Part shown: positions 43,237 through 51,491 of the stretch, piece after piece
How the letters are laid out: each line of letters starts with the position of its first letter
Numbering within the stretch: position 1 is the stretch's first letter
Assembly (NCBI RefSeq): GCF_965218685.1
Contig: NZ_OZ244657.1
Coordinates: 3,316,255 to 3,380,254 of the forward strand
Source: Thalassobius sp965218685
GTDB lineage: Bacteria; Pseudomonadota; Alphaproteobacteria; Rhodobacterales; Rhodobacteraceae
DNA length: 64,000 nt
Reading direction: 5' to 3'
Made by a program: the position numbers and the translations under genes
The notes under the pieces: model-generated
Seen by the model: the letters and a program-made list of their open reading frames with translations, nothing else
The model's database searches: none
What the model was told of the DNA's origin: nothing

Positions 43237-43311
43237 GCTCCGTTCGTCTATCGGTTAGGACGCCAGGTTTTCAACCTGGAAAGAGGGGTTCGATTCCCCT
43301 ACGGAGTACCA
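43237..43311 (+). tRNA. tRNA-Glu (anticodon TTC)
   Basis: The 75-nt sequence folds as a tRNA: acceptor GCTCCGT with ACGGAGT (G-U at the end), a D arm around TCTATCGGTTAGGA, anticodon stem CCAGG/CCTGG with loop TTTTCAA giving TTC, a T arm AGGGG-TTCGATT-CCCCT and an encoded CCA. It lies 77 nt downstream of recJ, with an independent promoter likely. I see no integrase or repeated 3' tRNA end nearby, so it is not serving as an attachment site here. Confidence 0.97.
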
Positions 43312-43385
43312 TTTCTCCTGTACATTCTGGCAACGATGTTCGACGCGCAAGGCGTTGTTATATCCGCATTTTCACGCATTAAACT

Positions 43386-43399
43386 GCGGGAATACCCGC
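43386..43399 (-). terminator. Small hairpin downstream of pssA
   Basis: GCGGG-AATA-CCCGC forms a 5-bp stem 7 nt after the pssA stop on the minus strand, followed by AGTTTAAT. It lies between pssA and the convergent tRNA-Glu gene. The stem is short and the T tract weak, so termination is possible but not secure. Confidence 0.35.
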
Positions 43400-43406
43400 C
43401 CCATTA

Positions 43407-44174
43407 TCAGCTGAAAATACGTCCGCGCGCCTTGATCACCCCGTGCGACAGCAGTGCCACATAGGTCAGATCGAGCAGTACCAGCAACAGCCACGGCCGG
43501 GTGAACATCAAACCGATTCCCACGACCAGCGTGAACATCAGCACCACGATCAGCCCGCGCGGAATGCGCAGGGATTTGGGTGACAGGGTCTTGAGCCGCG
43601 AGATCATCAGCAGCGCCACCAGACCCAGCCAAAATCCCGCCACCAGTGCAGGTGTCAGGGCGCTTAGAACGCCGGCTTGAACAGCAAACAGCGGCAACAA
43701 AGCCAGCAACGCGCCCGCGGGGGCCGGCACGCCGACGAAATGGTTCTTGGCCTCGTCCTTGGGCGCGTCAACCTCGACCCCGGCGCCTCGCATTACGTTG
43801 AAACGGGCCAGTCGCAAACAGGCGGCGGCGGCGAAAATCAGCACAAAGATCCACCCCAGGCTGCCCAGCGGCTCCAGCATGAACTTGTACAGCAGGATGC
43901 CCGGCGCCACGCCAAAACACAGGAAATCGGACAGCGAATCCAGCTCGGCACCGAAGTTCGAGGTCGCGCGCAGCCGCCGCGCCAGCAGACCGTCCAGCCC
44001 GTCCATCAGTACCGCCAGAAAAATCAGCGCCACGGCCGAGCCAAACCGTTCGTCCATCGCAAACCGGATCGAGGTCAGCCCCAGACACATCCCCGCCAGC
44101 GTCACCATGTTCGGCAGCAGCAAAAGGAAGGGCACGCGGTCCCGATCGGCATTACGAGGGGGGAATGACTTCAT
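43407..44174 (-). CDS. pssA: CDP-diacylglycerol-serine O-phosphatidyltransferase, 255 aa
   Basis: The enzyme makes phosphatidylserine from CDP-diacylglycerol and serine in the inner membrane. The CDP-alcohol phosphotransferase motif is intact: DGLDGLLARRL, then GAELDSLSDF, giving the D-G-x2-A-R-x8-G-x3-D-x3-D pattern (about 60-85). About eight membrane segments fill the rest. It lies 3 nt downstream of psd, with AGAGG inside the psd end as ribosome site, so the two phosphatidylethanolamine synthesis steps are coupled. Confidence 0.94.
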   Translation of the reverse strand: MKSFPPRNADRDRVPFLLLLPNMVTLAGMCLGLTSIRFAMDERFGSAVALIFLAVLMDGLDGLLARRLRATSNFGAELDSLSDFLCFGVAPGILLYKFMLEPLGSLGWIFVLIFAAAACLRLARFNVMRGAGVEVDAPKDEAKNHFVGVPAPAGALLALLPLFAVQAGVLSALTPALVAGFWLGLVALLMISRLKTLSPKSLRIPRGLIVVLMFTLVVGIGLMFTRPWLLLVLLDLTYVALLSHGVIKARGRIFS

Positions 44175-44177
44175 GCG

Positions 44178-44858
44178 TCAGGCCTCTTTCACGGCGCCAA
44201 GATCGGCCAACACGGTTTCACCCGCAATCATGGTTTGGCCGATCTCGACCATCGGCTCGACCCCTTCGGGCAGATAGATATCCAGACGCGAGCCGAAACG
44301 GATCAGCCCAAAGCGTTCGCCCCGGCCCTTGCGGGTGCCTTCGTCGGTCCAGCACAGGATGCGGCGCGCGACCAGACCGGCGATCTGCACCACGCCATAT
44401 TCACGGCCATCTGCGATTTGCACGGTCAGACCATTGCGCTCGTTATCTTCGGACGCTTTGTCCAGCGAGGCATTCAGGAATTTGCCAGGGCGATAGGCAA
44501 CGGTGGTCACGGTGCCCTCGTGCGGGATGCGGTTCACGTGGCAGTTAAACACCGACATGAAGACCGAAATCCGCGTCATCGGCTGATCGCCCAGACCCAG
44601 CTCGGCCGGGGGAACTGCAGGCTCCAGCAGCGAGATAACCCCGTCAGCAGGCGAGACCATCAGCCCGGGGCGCAGGGGCGTCACACGTTCCGGATCGCGG
44701 AAGAAATAGTAAACCCAGATGGTGATGCCGGTGCCTATCCAGCCCAGCGGATGCCAGATCCAGAACAGGACCAGCGTGATCGCAGCAGCGATGGCCACGA
44801 ACTTGCGCCCTTCGGGGTGCATGGGCTTTACAAAGGTCGACATCATCGAAACGGACAT
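44178..44858 (-). CDS. psd: Phosphatidylserine decarboxylase proenzyme, 226 aa
   Basis: The short bacterial type of Psd, which decarboxylates phosphatidylserine to phosphatidylethanolamine. A pair of N-terminal membrane segments (about 18-50) is followed by SPADGVISLLE, SVFMSVFNCHVNRIPHEG and RFGSRLDIYLP. In the last motif self-cleavage before Ser creates the pyruvoyl group. It is the first gene of psd-pssA. The ATG at 44858 is preceded by a GGGGG run; two in-frame ATGs a few codons later are possible starts. Confidence 0.94.
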   Translation of the reverse strand: MSVSMMSTFVKPMHPEGRKFVAIAAAITLVLFWIWHPLGWIGTGITIWVYYFFRDPERVTPLRPGLMVSPADGVISLLEPAVPPAELGLGDQPMTRISVFMSVFNCHVNRIPHEGTVTTVAYRPGKFLNASLDKASEDNERNGLTVQIADGREYGVVQIAGLVARRILCWTDEGTRKGRGERFGLIRFGSRLDIYLPEGVEPMVEIGQTMIAGETVLADLGAVKEA

Positions 44859-44940
44859 GGGGCCCCCATCGGGTTGGTTTAGGACGTAATTTCAAGGTGC
44901 ATAGAGTAATCCATCCTGAATGCAAATCCCGCAAGCCAGC

Positions 44941-45855
44941 TTAGCTTGCCTTTTCCTGCGCGACCAGCCGCGCCGCCGCATCCGCAATCACCGAGCGCAG
45001 CCAGACATGCGGGGCAGACACATGGGTGCGCGCGGTCCAGAACAGGTCAATGCTGATTTCGGCGGGAAAGGGGCATGGGGTCACGGCAATCTGCCGCCCG
45101 AAACTGTGCGCCATGCGCGATGGAATGGTCGCGATCAGGTCGGTGCCTTGCAGCAGATCGGCCAGGTTGGCGGGGCTTGGCACCTCCATCACTGCATTGG
45201 GAAAGTGGCCCTGCGCCTCCATCACCACCAGGAAACGCGAGCGGAAATTGCCGCCATAGTTCACCACGACCTGAGGCGTATTGACGTAGGTTTCGACATT
45301 CATCGGCCTGCCAGCCAGCGGGTTGTCCACATCCATCACGCAGACATAGTCATCAACCATCAACGAGCGGCGGTAATACCCTGCGTCCTCGATCTGGATG
45401 GGACCGATCAGGATATCGGACTCCGAGCGTACCAGCTGCTCTTTTCCGCGCACGGTCGAGGGGATGATCCGCAGCTTCATTCCCGGCGCCTCACGCCGCA
45501 GCGTTCGGGCCACTTCCGGCATCAGGGTAATGCGTTCGTAGAAGTTGCAGCTGATCACGATTTCCAGGGACGCCACAGCGGGGTCGAAATCACGCGGGGC
45601 GGCCAGGGCTTCGAACCGGTCCAGAAGCTCGCTGGACTGGGTCACGATTTCGCTGCACCGCTCGGTCGGGACAATGCCCGCCCCCTGCCGCACGAACAGC
45701 GGATCGCGAAAGGTCTCGCGCAGTCTGGAAACGGTATAGCTGATCGTGGACTGGGTTACCCCCAAGCTTTCGGCCGCCCGTGAAAAACTGCCATGCGCAT
45801 GGACCAGGCGCAGCGTCCTGAGGGCTGCGAAGTCCACGTTGAAGGGATCTGCCAT
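44941..45855 (-). CDS. LysR-family transcriptional regulator, 304 aa
   Basis: The N-terminal winged helix (about 5-65) has LRTLRLVHAHGSFSRAAESLG and TQSTISYTVSRLRETF. The C-terminal effector domain (about 92-295) resembles NodD/LinR-type regulators (VISCNFYERI, ILIGPIQIEDAG). It is divergent from a cytochrome P450 gene, 108 nt away, and a GATAG-GCA-CTATC site lies between them, so it most likely activates the P450-TRAP pair on binding a small aromatic or hydrophobic compound. The frame stays open far upstream, but the HTH begins normally at the ATG at 45855. Confidence 0.9.
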   Translation of the reverse strand: MADPFNVDFAALRTLRLVHAHGSFSRAAESLGVTQSTISYTVSRLRETFRDPLFVRQGAGIVPTERCSEIVTQSSELLDRFEALAAPRDFDPAVASLEIVISCNFYERITLMPEVARTLRREAPGMKLRIIPSTVRGKEQLVRSESDILIGPIQIEDAGYYRRSLMVDDYVCVMDVDNPLAGRPMNVETYVNTPQVVVNYGGNFRSRFLVVMEAQGHFPNAVMEVPSPANLADLLQGTDLIATIPSRMAHSFGRQIAVTPCPFPAEISIDLFWTARTHVSAPHVWLRSVIADAAARLVAQEKAS

Positions 45856-45876
45856 GTCATTCTCATTCAATTTTTC

Positions 45877-45889
45877 GATAGGCACTATC
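45877..45889. promoter_or_regulatory. LysR-type binding site candidate
   Basis: GATAG-GCA-CTATC is a perfect inverted repeat centred 28 nt from the LysR start and about 81 nt from the P450 start. The ATAG/CTAT arms match the usual LysR recognition box, in the usual place between divergent regulator and target genes. Confidence 0.55.
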
Positions 45890-45963
45890 AAACCCATCGG
45901 ATTGCCCAATGTCAAACCTCTCACTAGGCTGGACCGACAATTTCGACTTTGGGAGGAGGAGAA

Positions 45964-47154
45964 ATGACCACTGCGACCCAGTCCGCCGTTCCGGTCAATA
46001 CCGACATCACGATTGATCAGCTGACCCGCGATCCTTATTCGATCTATCGCAAACTGCGGGCCGAAACTCCGGTCGTGCGGGTGCCCAGCATCAACCGCAT
46101 CCTGCTGACCAAGGCCGCCGATACCAAGCGCGCCAAGGAAGACTGGGAGCTGTTCAGCTCGAACGATCCGCGAACGCCCATGCAGCGCGCGTTCCAGGCG
46201 CACACACTGATGCGCAAGGACGGGGCCGAGCACAAGGCCGAGCGTAACGCCATGGCCCCGGCCTTTGCGCCGCGTCTGATCAAAGGCTGCTGGCAAGAGA
46301 AATACACCAAGGTGGCCGAGGAATATGTCGCCCGCCTGCCCCGCGGCGAAACTGTGGATCTGTTCGGCGCTTTGGCCGCGCCCTATGCGGCGCGTTGCCT
46401 GACGCATCTTCTGGGCATCCCCGAGGCCTCGGATGCGGATATGATCCGCTGGTCGCAAACGCTGATCGATGGCGCTGGCAATTTTGGGAATGACCCCGAA
46501 CTGTTCGCCCTGTCGGATGCCGCCAACGAAGAAATGAACGCCCTTTTCGACAAATGCGCCGAGCGGGTGAAGGCGGCCCCCGATGCTTCGGCCTTGTCGG
46601 CCATGGTGAACGCCGAAGACCCGATCCCGACCAGCCAGATCTATGCGAATGTGAAAATCGCCATCGGCGGCGGCATCAACGAACCGCGCGACGCCCTGCT
46701 GACCATCCTTTACGGTCTGTTGTCCAACCCCGACCAGCTTCAGGCTTGCGTGGCGGACGACATGTGGGACGCCGCCTTTGAAGAGGGCGTGCGCTGGGTC
46801 GCTCCGATCCAGGTCAGCAACCGCGTCGCCAACGAGGATACCGAATTCCGCGGGCTTCACATCGCCAAGGGCGAGGTTCTGATGACCGCCCAAGCCTCGG
46901 CTTGTCATGACGAAGAGCTGTACGAGAACCCCGAGTTATACAATATTTTCCGGCCTAAAGCCCAGCACCAAGCCTTTGGGAACGGGCCGCATTTCTGCCA
47001 GGGCACCCATATCGCCCGGCGGATGTTGGCACAGATCATGTTGCCAATGCTGTTCGACAGATTCCCGAACATGAGTTTGCCTGATCCCGAACAGGCCAAA
47101 TTCTGGGGATTTGCGTTCCGTGGCCCGCTTAGCCTGCCGGTCACACTGAATTAA
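45964..47154 (+). CDS. Cytochrome P450, 396 aa
   Basis: The heme-ligand loop is FGNGPHFCQGTHIARR (Cys near 347), and the ExxR pair is in EEGVRWV. The length is that of soluble bacterial class-I P450s. In the I helix the usual A/G-G-x-D/E-T reads GGGINEPRD, so both the conserved acid and Thr are absent and replaced by Asn and Glu. No ferredoxin or reductase gene is adjacent, so electrons must come from elsewhere. It starts after GGAGGAGG, divergent from LysR, and a TRAP binding-protein gene follows after 26 nt. Substrate unknown. Confidence 0.92.
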   Translation: MTTATQSAVPVNTDITIDQLTRDPYSIYRKLRAETPVVRVPSINRILLTKAADTKRAKEDWELFSSNDPRTPMQRAFQAHTLMRKDGAEHKAERNAMAPAFAPRLIKGCWQEKYTKVAEEYVARLPRGETVDLFGALAAPYAARCLTHLLGIPEASDADMIRWSQTLIDGAGNFGNDPELFALSDAANEEMNALFDKCAERVKAAPDASALSAMVNAEDPIPTSQIYANVKIAIGGGINEPRDALLTILYGLLSNPDQLQACVADDMWDAAFEEGVRWVAPIQVSNRVANEDTEFRGLHIAKGEVLMTAQASACHDEELYENPELYNIFRPKAQHQAFGNGPHFCQGTHIARRMLAQIMLPMLFDRFPNMSLPDPEQAKFWGFAFRGPLSLPVTLN

Positions 47155-47180
47155 GAAAATTGGTATCAGGGAGGAAACCA

Positions 47181-48218
47181 ATGAAACGACGTAACATTCT
47201 CAAGACAGTAGCGGCCGCTGCTTTTGCCGCCGGGCTGGCCCCCAGCCTGGCCTCGGCACAAGAAGTCACCCTGCGACTGCACCAGTTCCTGCCGCCCCCG
47301 GCGACCGTGCCCAAGCATATCCTCAAACCCTGGGCACAGCGTGTGGAGGCGGCCACCGGCGGCAAGCTGAAGATCGAACACTATGACGCGATGTCGCTTG
47401 GCGGTCGTCCGCCCGCGCTGATGGATCAGGCCATTGATGGCGTGGCCGATATCGTCATGACCGTCGTGGGCTATACACCCGGCCGCTTCCCCAAGACCGA
47501 AGTGTTCGAGCTGCCCTTCATGATGACCAGCCCTGTGGCGACCTCGAAGGCGTTTCAGGAAATGGTCGAAACTGACCTACAGGATGGTGAATACAAGGAC
47601 GTGAAAGTTCTGGGCGCCTGGGTGCACGGGCCCGGTGTGATCCACGCCAACCGCCCTGTCACCAAGGTCGAAGACATGTCCGGCCTGAAACTGCGTGGTC
47701 CGACCCGTGTGATCAACGACATGCTGAAAGAACTGGGCGCAACCCCGGTCGGCATGCCCCTGCCCGCCATCCCCGAGGCCCTGTCCAAGGGCGTGGTCAG
47801 CGGCACCGTGATCCCGTGGGAGGTCACCCCGGCCATCAAACTGTCGGAACTGGTGGATAATCACACCGAGTTCACCGGTGACGAGGCACTGTACACCGCG
47901 ACCATCATCATGGTGATGAACAAGGCCAAATATGACAGCCTGCCCGCCGACATCCGGGCGGCCATTGATGCCGAATCGGGCCTGAAACTGTCTGAGTTTG
48001 CCTCGCAAATCATGTGGGACAAGGACGTGCCCGGTCGCGCCATCGCTGAAAAGGCCGGCAACAACATCGTGCAGCTGTCTGCCGAGGAAGTGGCCCGGTT
48101 CAAGACGGCCTCGCAGCCCGTGATTGATCGCTGGGTGGCCGAAATGGATGCCAAGGGGGTCGACGGCAAAGCCCTGATCGCCGAGGCCAAGGCCCTGATC
48201 AAAAAGCACGGCGGCTGA
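47181..48218 (+). CDS. TRAP transporter substrate-binding protein (DctP type), 345 aa
   Basis: The signal peptide (KRRNILKTVAAAAFAAG, about 2-18) has a twin-arginine-like start, as in many TRAP binding proteins. The mature part has the DctP fold: LRLHQFLPPPATVPK, a hinge motif GLKLRGPTRVINDML near 175 with the conserved Arg that binds a carboxylate, and VVSGTVIPWEV. It would deliver an organic acid to DctQM permeases, but none is encoded here; it is an orphan with the P450. GGGAGG precedes the ATG. A strong terminator follows. Confidence 0.9.
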   Translation: MKRRNILKTVAAAAFAAGLAPSLASAQEVTLRLHQFLPPPATVPKHILKPWAQRVEAATGGKLKIEHYDAMSLGGRPPALMDQAIDGVADIVMTVVGYTPGRFPKTEVFELPFMMTSPVATSKAFQEMVETDLQDGEYKDVKVLGAWVHGPGVIHANRPVTKVEDMSGLKLRGPTRVINDMLKELGATPVGMPLPAIPEALSKGVVSGTVIPWEVTPAIKLSELVDNHTEFTGDEALYTATIIMVMNKAKYDSLPADIRAAIDAESGLKLSEFASQIMWDKDVPGRAIAEKAGNNIVQLSAEEVARFKTASQPVIDRWVAEMDAKGVDGKALIAEAKALIKKHGG

Positions 48219-48242
48219 ATCCTCCCGAGGTCAGCCGAAATG

Positions 48243-48280
48243 CGCGCCGGTGGGTCGGGACCTGCCGGCGCGTTTTTTTT
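48243..48280 (+). terminator. Strong intrinsic terminator after the TRAP gene
   Basis: CGCGCCGG (48243-48250) pairs with CCGGCGCG (48265-48272) and eight T follow directly (48273-48280). It ends the P450-TRAP transcript, 24 nt after the stop. Confidence 0.9.
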
Positions 48281-48354
48281 GACGTAACGCTTCTCTGGCG
48301 CCCACCAGCAATTTGGCGCAGATTTGTCCCTACGTCAGCCACTTGGGACCAAAG

Positions 48355-48798
48355 ATGAACCAGCCGCGCAATACCCGCCAGGACTATGCCGATTTCTATC
48401 AGATCCAGACCCGCTGGATGGACAACGACATGTATGGGCACATGAACAACGTGGTGCATTATTCGCTGTTCGACACGGCGGTAAACGGCTGGCTGATCGC
48501 CAAGGGTGCGCTGGATCCGCACAGCAGCAACAGCTATGGGCTGGTGGTGGAAACAGGGTGTAAGTACTTCTCGGAAATGGGGTTTCCAGACCTGGTAACC
48601 GCTGGCATCCGCATTACTAAACTGGGGGGCAGTTCGGTCCGGTACGAGGTAGGGCTGTTCCGTAATGACGAACAGGAAACCTCGGCCGAGGGGTTTTTTG
48701 TCCACGTCTACGTGGACCGCGCCAGCCACCGCCCCACCCCGATCGAGGGCCAGCGGCGGGCGATCCTTCAAACGTTGCTACGCGCAGATCAGTCCTGA
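48355..48798 (+). CDS. Hotdog-fold acyl-CoA thioesterase, 147 aa
   Basis: The 4HBT signature RWMDNDMYGHMNNVVH (about 20-35) includes the catalytic Asp and the GH.NN helix start, as in YbgC/FadM-type thioesterases. The mid part VETGCKYFSEMGFPDLV and C-terminal strands complete a single hotdog domain. It hydrolyses an acyl- or aroyl-CoA in the cytoplasm; chain preference is not readable. The ATG at 48355 follows TGGGACC. It is cut off from the P450 genes by a strong terminator. Its end overlaps the DUF2842 gene by 10 nt. Confidence 0.88.
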   Translation: MNQPRNTRQDYADFYQIQTRWMDNDMYGHMNNVVHYSLFDTAVNGWLIAKGALDPHSSNSYGLVVETGCKYFSEMGFPDLVTAGIRITKLGGSSVRYEVGLFRNDEQETSAEGFFVHVYVDRASHRPTPIEGQRRAILQTLLRADQS

Positions 48799-49019
48799 TC
48801 GCGCGGCGCATCGGGATCGGCCTGGCCGACCCCTTTGAAGATGAACTTGAACGGCAACGCCCAGATGAACCCCAGCGCCACATAGATGGCCAGTTCAACC
48901 AGCAACGAGGGCCGTTCAAACAAGGACGTCACCCACCACGCCGCCGCGATATACAGCGGCAGACCGACCACCAGGATCAGCAGCGCCAGGCGGCGGCGGG
49001 TTTTATAGCTCAGCGCCAT
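48789..49019 (-). CDS. DUF2842 small membrane protein, 76 aa
   Basis: Two membrane helices (about 11-30 and 40-62), with a basic N terminus (YKTRRRLALL) and a polar tail, match DUF2842, a family common in Rhodobacteraceae with no known role. The start codon overlaps the purA stop by one base (TGATG), so it is translated after purA. The 3' end overlaps the convergent thioesterase gene by 10 nt. Confidence 0.82.
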   Translation of the reverse strand: MALSYKTRRRLALLILVVGLPLYIAAAWWVTSLFERPSLLVELAIYVALGFIWALPFKFIFKGVGQADPDAPRDQD

Positions 49020-50314
49020 CAGTCAGCGAACGGATCGGTGACAAGGATGGTGTCGTCGCGCTCGGGGCTGGTGGACAGCAGGGCGACGGGGCACTCGATC
49101 AGCTCTTCGACGCGGCGGACGTATTTCACCGCGTTGGCCGGCAGATCGTTCCAGCTGCGCGCGCCTTCGGTGGATTCCGACCAGCCGGGGATTTCCTCGT
49201 AGATCGGTTTGCAGCGCGCCTGCTGATCGGCGGCGGTGGGCAGATAGTCCAGACGCTTGCCATCCAGATCATAGCCAACACAGATTTTCAGGGTCTCGAA
49301 CCCATCCAGCACGTCCAGTTTCGTCAGCGAGATGCCGTTGATCCCGTTCACCGCGCAGGTCTGACGGACCAGGGCCGCGTCAAACCAGCCACAGCGGCGT
49401 TTACGGCCGGTGGTGGTGCCAAACTCATGGCCACGCTCGCCCAGACGTTGACCGTCAGCGTCGTCCAGCTCGGTCGGGAACGGGCCTTCGCCCACGCGGG
49501 TGGTATAGGCTTTGACGATGCCCAGCACGTAGTCAATCGAGTTCGGGCCGATGCCCACACCCGTCGCCGCCTGCCCCGCAATCACGTTCGAAGAGGTCAC
49601 GAAAGGATAGGTGCCGAAATCGATGTCCAGCAGAGCACCTTGCGCGCCTTCGAACAGGATACGTTTGCCGGCCTTGCGCTTTTCATTCAGCACTTTCCAG
49701 ACGGGCGCGGCGAAGGGCAGAATTTCCTTTGCGACCTCTTTCAGCTGAGCAACCAGCGCGTCGCGGTCCACGGGTTCAATGCCCAGACCTTTGCGCAGCG
49801 GATCATGGTGCTGCAGGGCGCGGTCCACGCGGGCCTCAAGCGTCGCCTCATCGGCCAGATCGGCCACACGGATGGCGCGGCGGCCAACTTTGTCTTCGTA
49901 GCAGGGTCCGATACCGCGGCCGGTGGTGCCGATCTTGGTCCCCTTCGAAGCGGCCTCTTCGCGGGCGCGGTCCAGCTCTCCGTGGATCGGCAGAATCAGC
50001 GGAGTGTTTTCCGCGATCATCAGCGTGTCGGCGTTGATCTCGACGCCCTGTTCACGGACGGTGGCAATCTCGTTCACCAGGTGCCAGGGGTCCAGCACCA
50101 CGCCGTTGCCGATCACCGACAGCTTGCCGCCGCGCACCACACCCGAGGGCAGCGCGTGCAATTTATAGACCTTGCCATCGATCACCAGAGTGTGGCCGGC
50201 GTTATGGCCGCCTTGGAATCGCGCGATCACGTCGGCGCGTTCCGACAGCCAATCCACGATCTTGCCTTTACCCTCATCGCCCCATTGGGCGCCGACGACG
50301 ACGACGTTTGCCAT
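49019..50314 (-). CDS. purA: Adenylosuccinate synthetase, 431 aa
   Basis: PurA joins IMP and aspartate using GTP in AMP synthesis. The P-loop is GAQWGDEGKGKIVDWL at the N terminus with the catalytic Asp and Lys; GHNAGHT, GTTGRGIGPCYEDKVGR and TTGRKRRCGWFDA follow in the expected order. The length matches the family. AGAGGA precedes the ATG. DUF2842 is coupled downstream by a one-base overlap. Confidence 0.97.
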   Translation of the reverse strand: MANVVVVGAQWGDEGKGKIVDWLSERADVIARFQGGHNAGHTLVIDGKVYKLHALPSGVVRGGKLSVIGNGVVLDPWHLVNEIATVREQGVEINADTLMIAENTPLILPIHGELDRAREEAASKGTKIGTTGRGIGPCYEDKVGRRAIRVADLADEATLEARVDRALQHHDPLRKGLGIEPVDRDALVAQLKEVAKEILPFAAPVWKVLNEKRKAGKRILFEGAQGALLDIDFGTYPFVTSSNVIAGQAATGVGIGPNSIDYVLGIVKAYTTRVGEGPFPTELDDADGQRLGERGHEFGTTTGRKRRCGWFDAALVRQTCAVNGINGISLTKLDVLDGFETLKICVGYDLDGKRLDYLPTAADQQARCKPIYEEIPGWSESTEGARSWNDLPANAVKYVRRVEELIECPVALLSTSPERDDTILVTDPFAD

Positions 50315-50471
50315 TGCTGGTCCTCTTTCATATGTGGATCAAACCCGCGCCCGTATATATGCACCGGCCCCGGTGTGAAACCTCAAATTCGCCGCAGGGC
50401 TGGACAGCGGCGGCGCTTTGCGCGATCCATAATGACATACAGTCGAGTTTCTTGCAGCACCGAGGCGTCCA

Positions 50472-50867
50472 ATGGGCTTCTTTCTTCGCTGGTTGGCCGC
50501 CTTCATTCTTCTGGCGCTGACCTACAACCCCAGCGGCTTCAACTATGCCAAATGGGCTAGTTTAAGCTATTCTTCGCAATTGCCGATGGTCGTGCTGTTG
50601 GGGCTGCTGCTGCTTGTGGGTTACATCGTCTATCTGCGGGCCACGCTGCGCTCGATCGGGGCGTTTGGCATGTTTTTGGTCATGGCCATCATCGGAGCAC
50701 TGCTTTGGGTTCTGTTCGATTGGGGTCTTCTGGACCTGCAGAACCAGCGGATGAACACCTGGCTGGGGATCATTGCCTTGTCTGTGGTTTTGGGAATCGG
50801 CCTGAGTTGGAGCCTGATCCGCAGACATTTGACCGGCCAGGTCGATATGGACGACGTCGAAGAGTAG
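50472..50867 (+). CDS. DUF6524-type membrane protein, 131 aa
   Basis: Four membrane segments (about 4-18, 38-55, 62-83 and 96-115) end in an acidic tail (VDMDDVEE). The FLRWLAAFILLALTYNPSG start resembles the small DUF6524 family of alphaproteobacteria; this is recognised by eye only. Function is unknown. It is divergent from purA and in the same direction as secG, 98 nt upstream. Confidence 0.75.
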   Translation: MGFFLRWLAAFILLALTYNPSGFNYAKWASLSYSSQLPMVVLLGLLLLVGYIVYLRATLRSIGAFGMFLVMAIIGALLWVLFDWGLLDLQNQRMNTWLGIIALSVVLGIGLSWSLIRRHLTGQVDMDDVEE

Positions 50868-50965
50868 CATTTCGCGCCCAAGGCCCTGCGGAATGACGAA
50901 GGCGGGTTGCGGGTTGCCGGGCTTTTCCCTAAATAGACGCGGAAAGACATCTCAGGCAGGCCCCA

Positions 50966-51322
50966 ATGGAAAACGTTGTCCTTATTATCCACCTTCTTCT
51001 GGCGCTGGCGCTGATCGGCATCGTTCTTCTGCAACGATCCGAGGGCGGCGGTCTTGGCATGGGTGGTGGCGGCGGCGCCGTTGCAAGCCGCTCGGCTGCA
51101 ACTGCGCTGAGCAAGGTCACCTGGGTTCTGGCAGCTGCTTTCATCTGCACCTCGCTTGCGTTGACCATCATCGCGACCGAAAAAACGGCAGGCAGCTCGG
51201 TTCTGGACCGCTTGGGCGGCACCACCACCGAAGAGGCCTCCCCCGAGGAAACCCAGCCCGGCAATGATCTTCTGCCGCCGTCGGCAGGCGACACCGGCCC
51301 GTTGGTCCCCCGCGCGGACTAA
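50966..51322 (+). CDS. secG: Protein translocase subunit SecG, 118 aa
   Basis: SecG is the small third subunit of the SecYEG translocon. Two membrane segments flank a cytoplasmic loop with the family motif LQRSEGGGLGMGGGG (about 24-38); the second helix is WVLAAAFICTSLALTI. A Pro/Glu-rich tail (about 80-118) extends beyond the E. coli length. It lies upstream of pyrG, a common order in this group, with a structured 169-nt gap between them. Confidence 0.92.
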   Translation: MENVVLIIHLLLALALIGIVLLQRSEGGGLGMGGGGGAVASRSAATALSKVTWVLAAAFICTSLALTIIATEKTAGSSVLDRLGGTTTEEASPEETQPGNDLLPPSAGDTGPLVPRAD

Positions 51323-51347
51323 CCACAATACCTTGAAATTCTGCGGA

Positions 51348-51372
51348 CGACCGTAACAGCATCTTGCGGTCG
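51348..51372 (+). other. Hairpin in the secG-pyrG gap
   Basis: CGACCG (51348-51353) pairs with CGGTCG (51367-51372) around a 13-nt loop, 25 nt after the secG stop. There is no T tract. It could weaken transcription between secG and pyrG or be an mRNA-stability element. Confidence 0.4.
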
Positions 51373-51418
51373 CCTTGCGTTCTATTTGCGAATCTAGTAA
51401 GGCTTGAGTCCCGTGGTG

Positions 51419-51441
51419 CTACGGTTTTTTTGGAACCGTAG
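51419..51441 (+). other. Hairpin in the pyrG leader
   Basis: CTACGGTT (51419-51426) and AACCGTAG (51434-51441) form a perfect 8-bp stem with a U-rich 7-nt loop, 50 nt before the pyrG start. It is not an intrinsic terminator, because the T run is in the stem-loop and not after it. It could be a regulatory element of the pyrG leader; no known pyrimidine riboswitch is recognised. Confidence 0.4.
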
Positions 51442-51491
51442 GGGCGCAGGTTTTGGCAAAATGCCAGGCGAAAATCACGGGAGAAGCCGAC

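Noticed and set aside
43237..43311. tRNA-Glu as an integration site of a genomic island
   Set aside because: No integrase, no repeat of the tRNA 3' end and only core genes on both sides.
45856..46908. Possible long N-terminal extension of the LysR protein (another 350 codons)
   Set aside because: The frame is open only because it is antisense to the P450. The LysR helix-turn-helix starts at the normal distance from the ATG at 45855.
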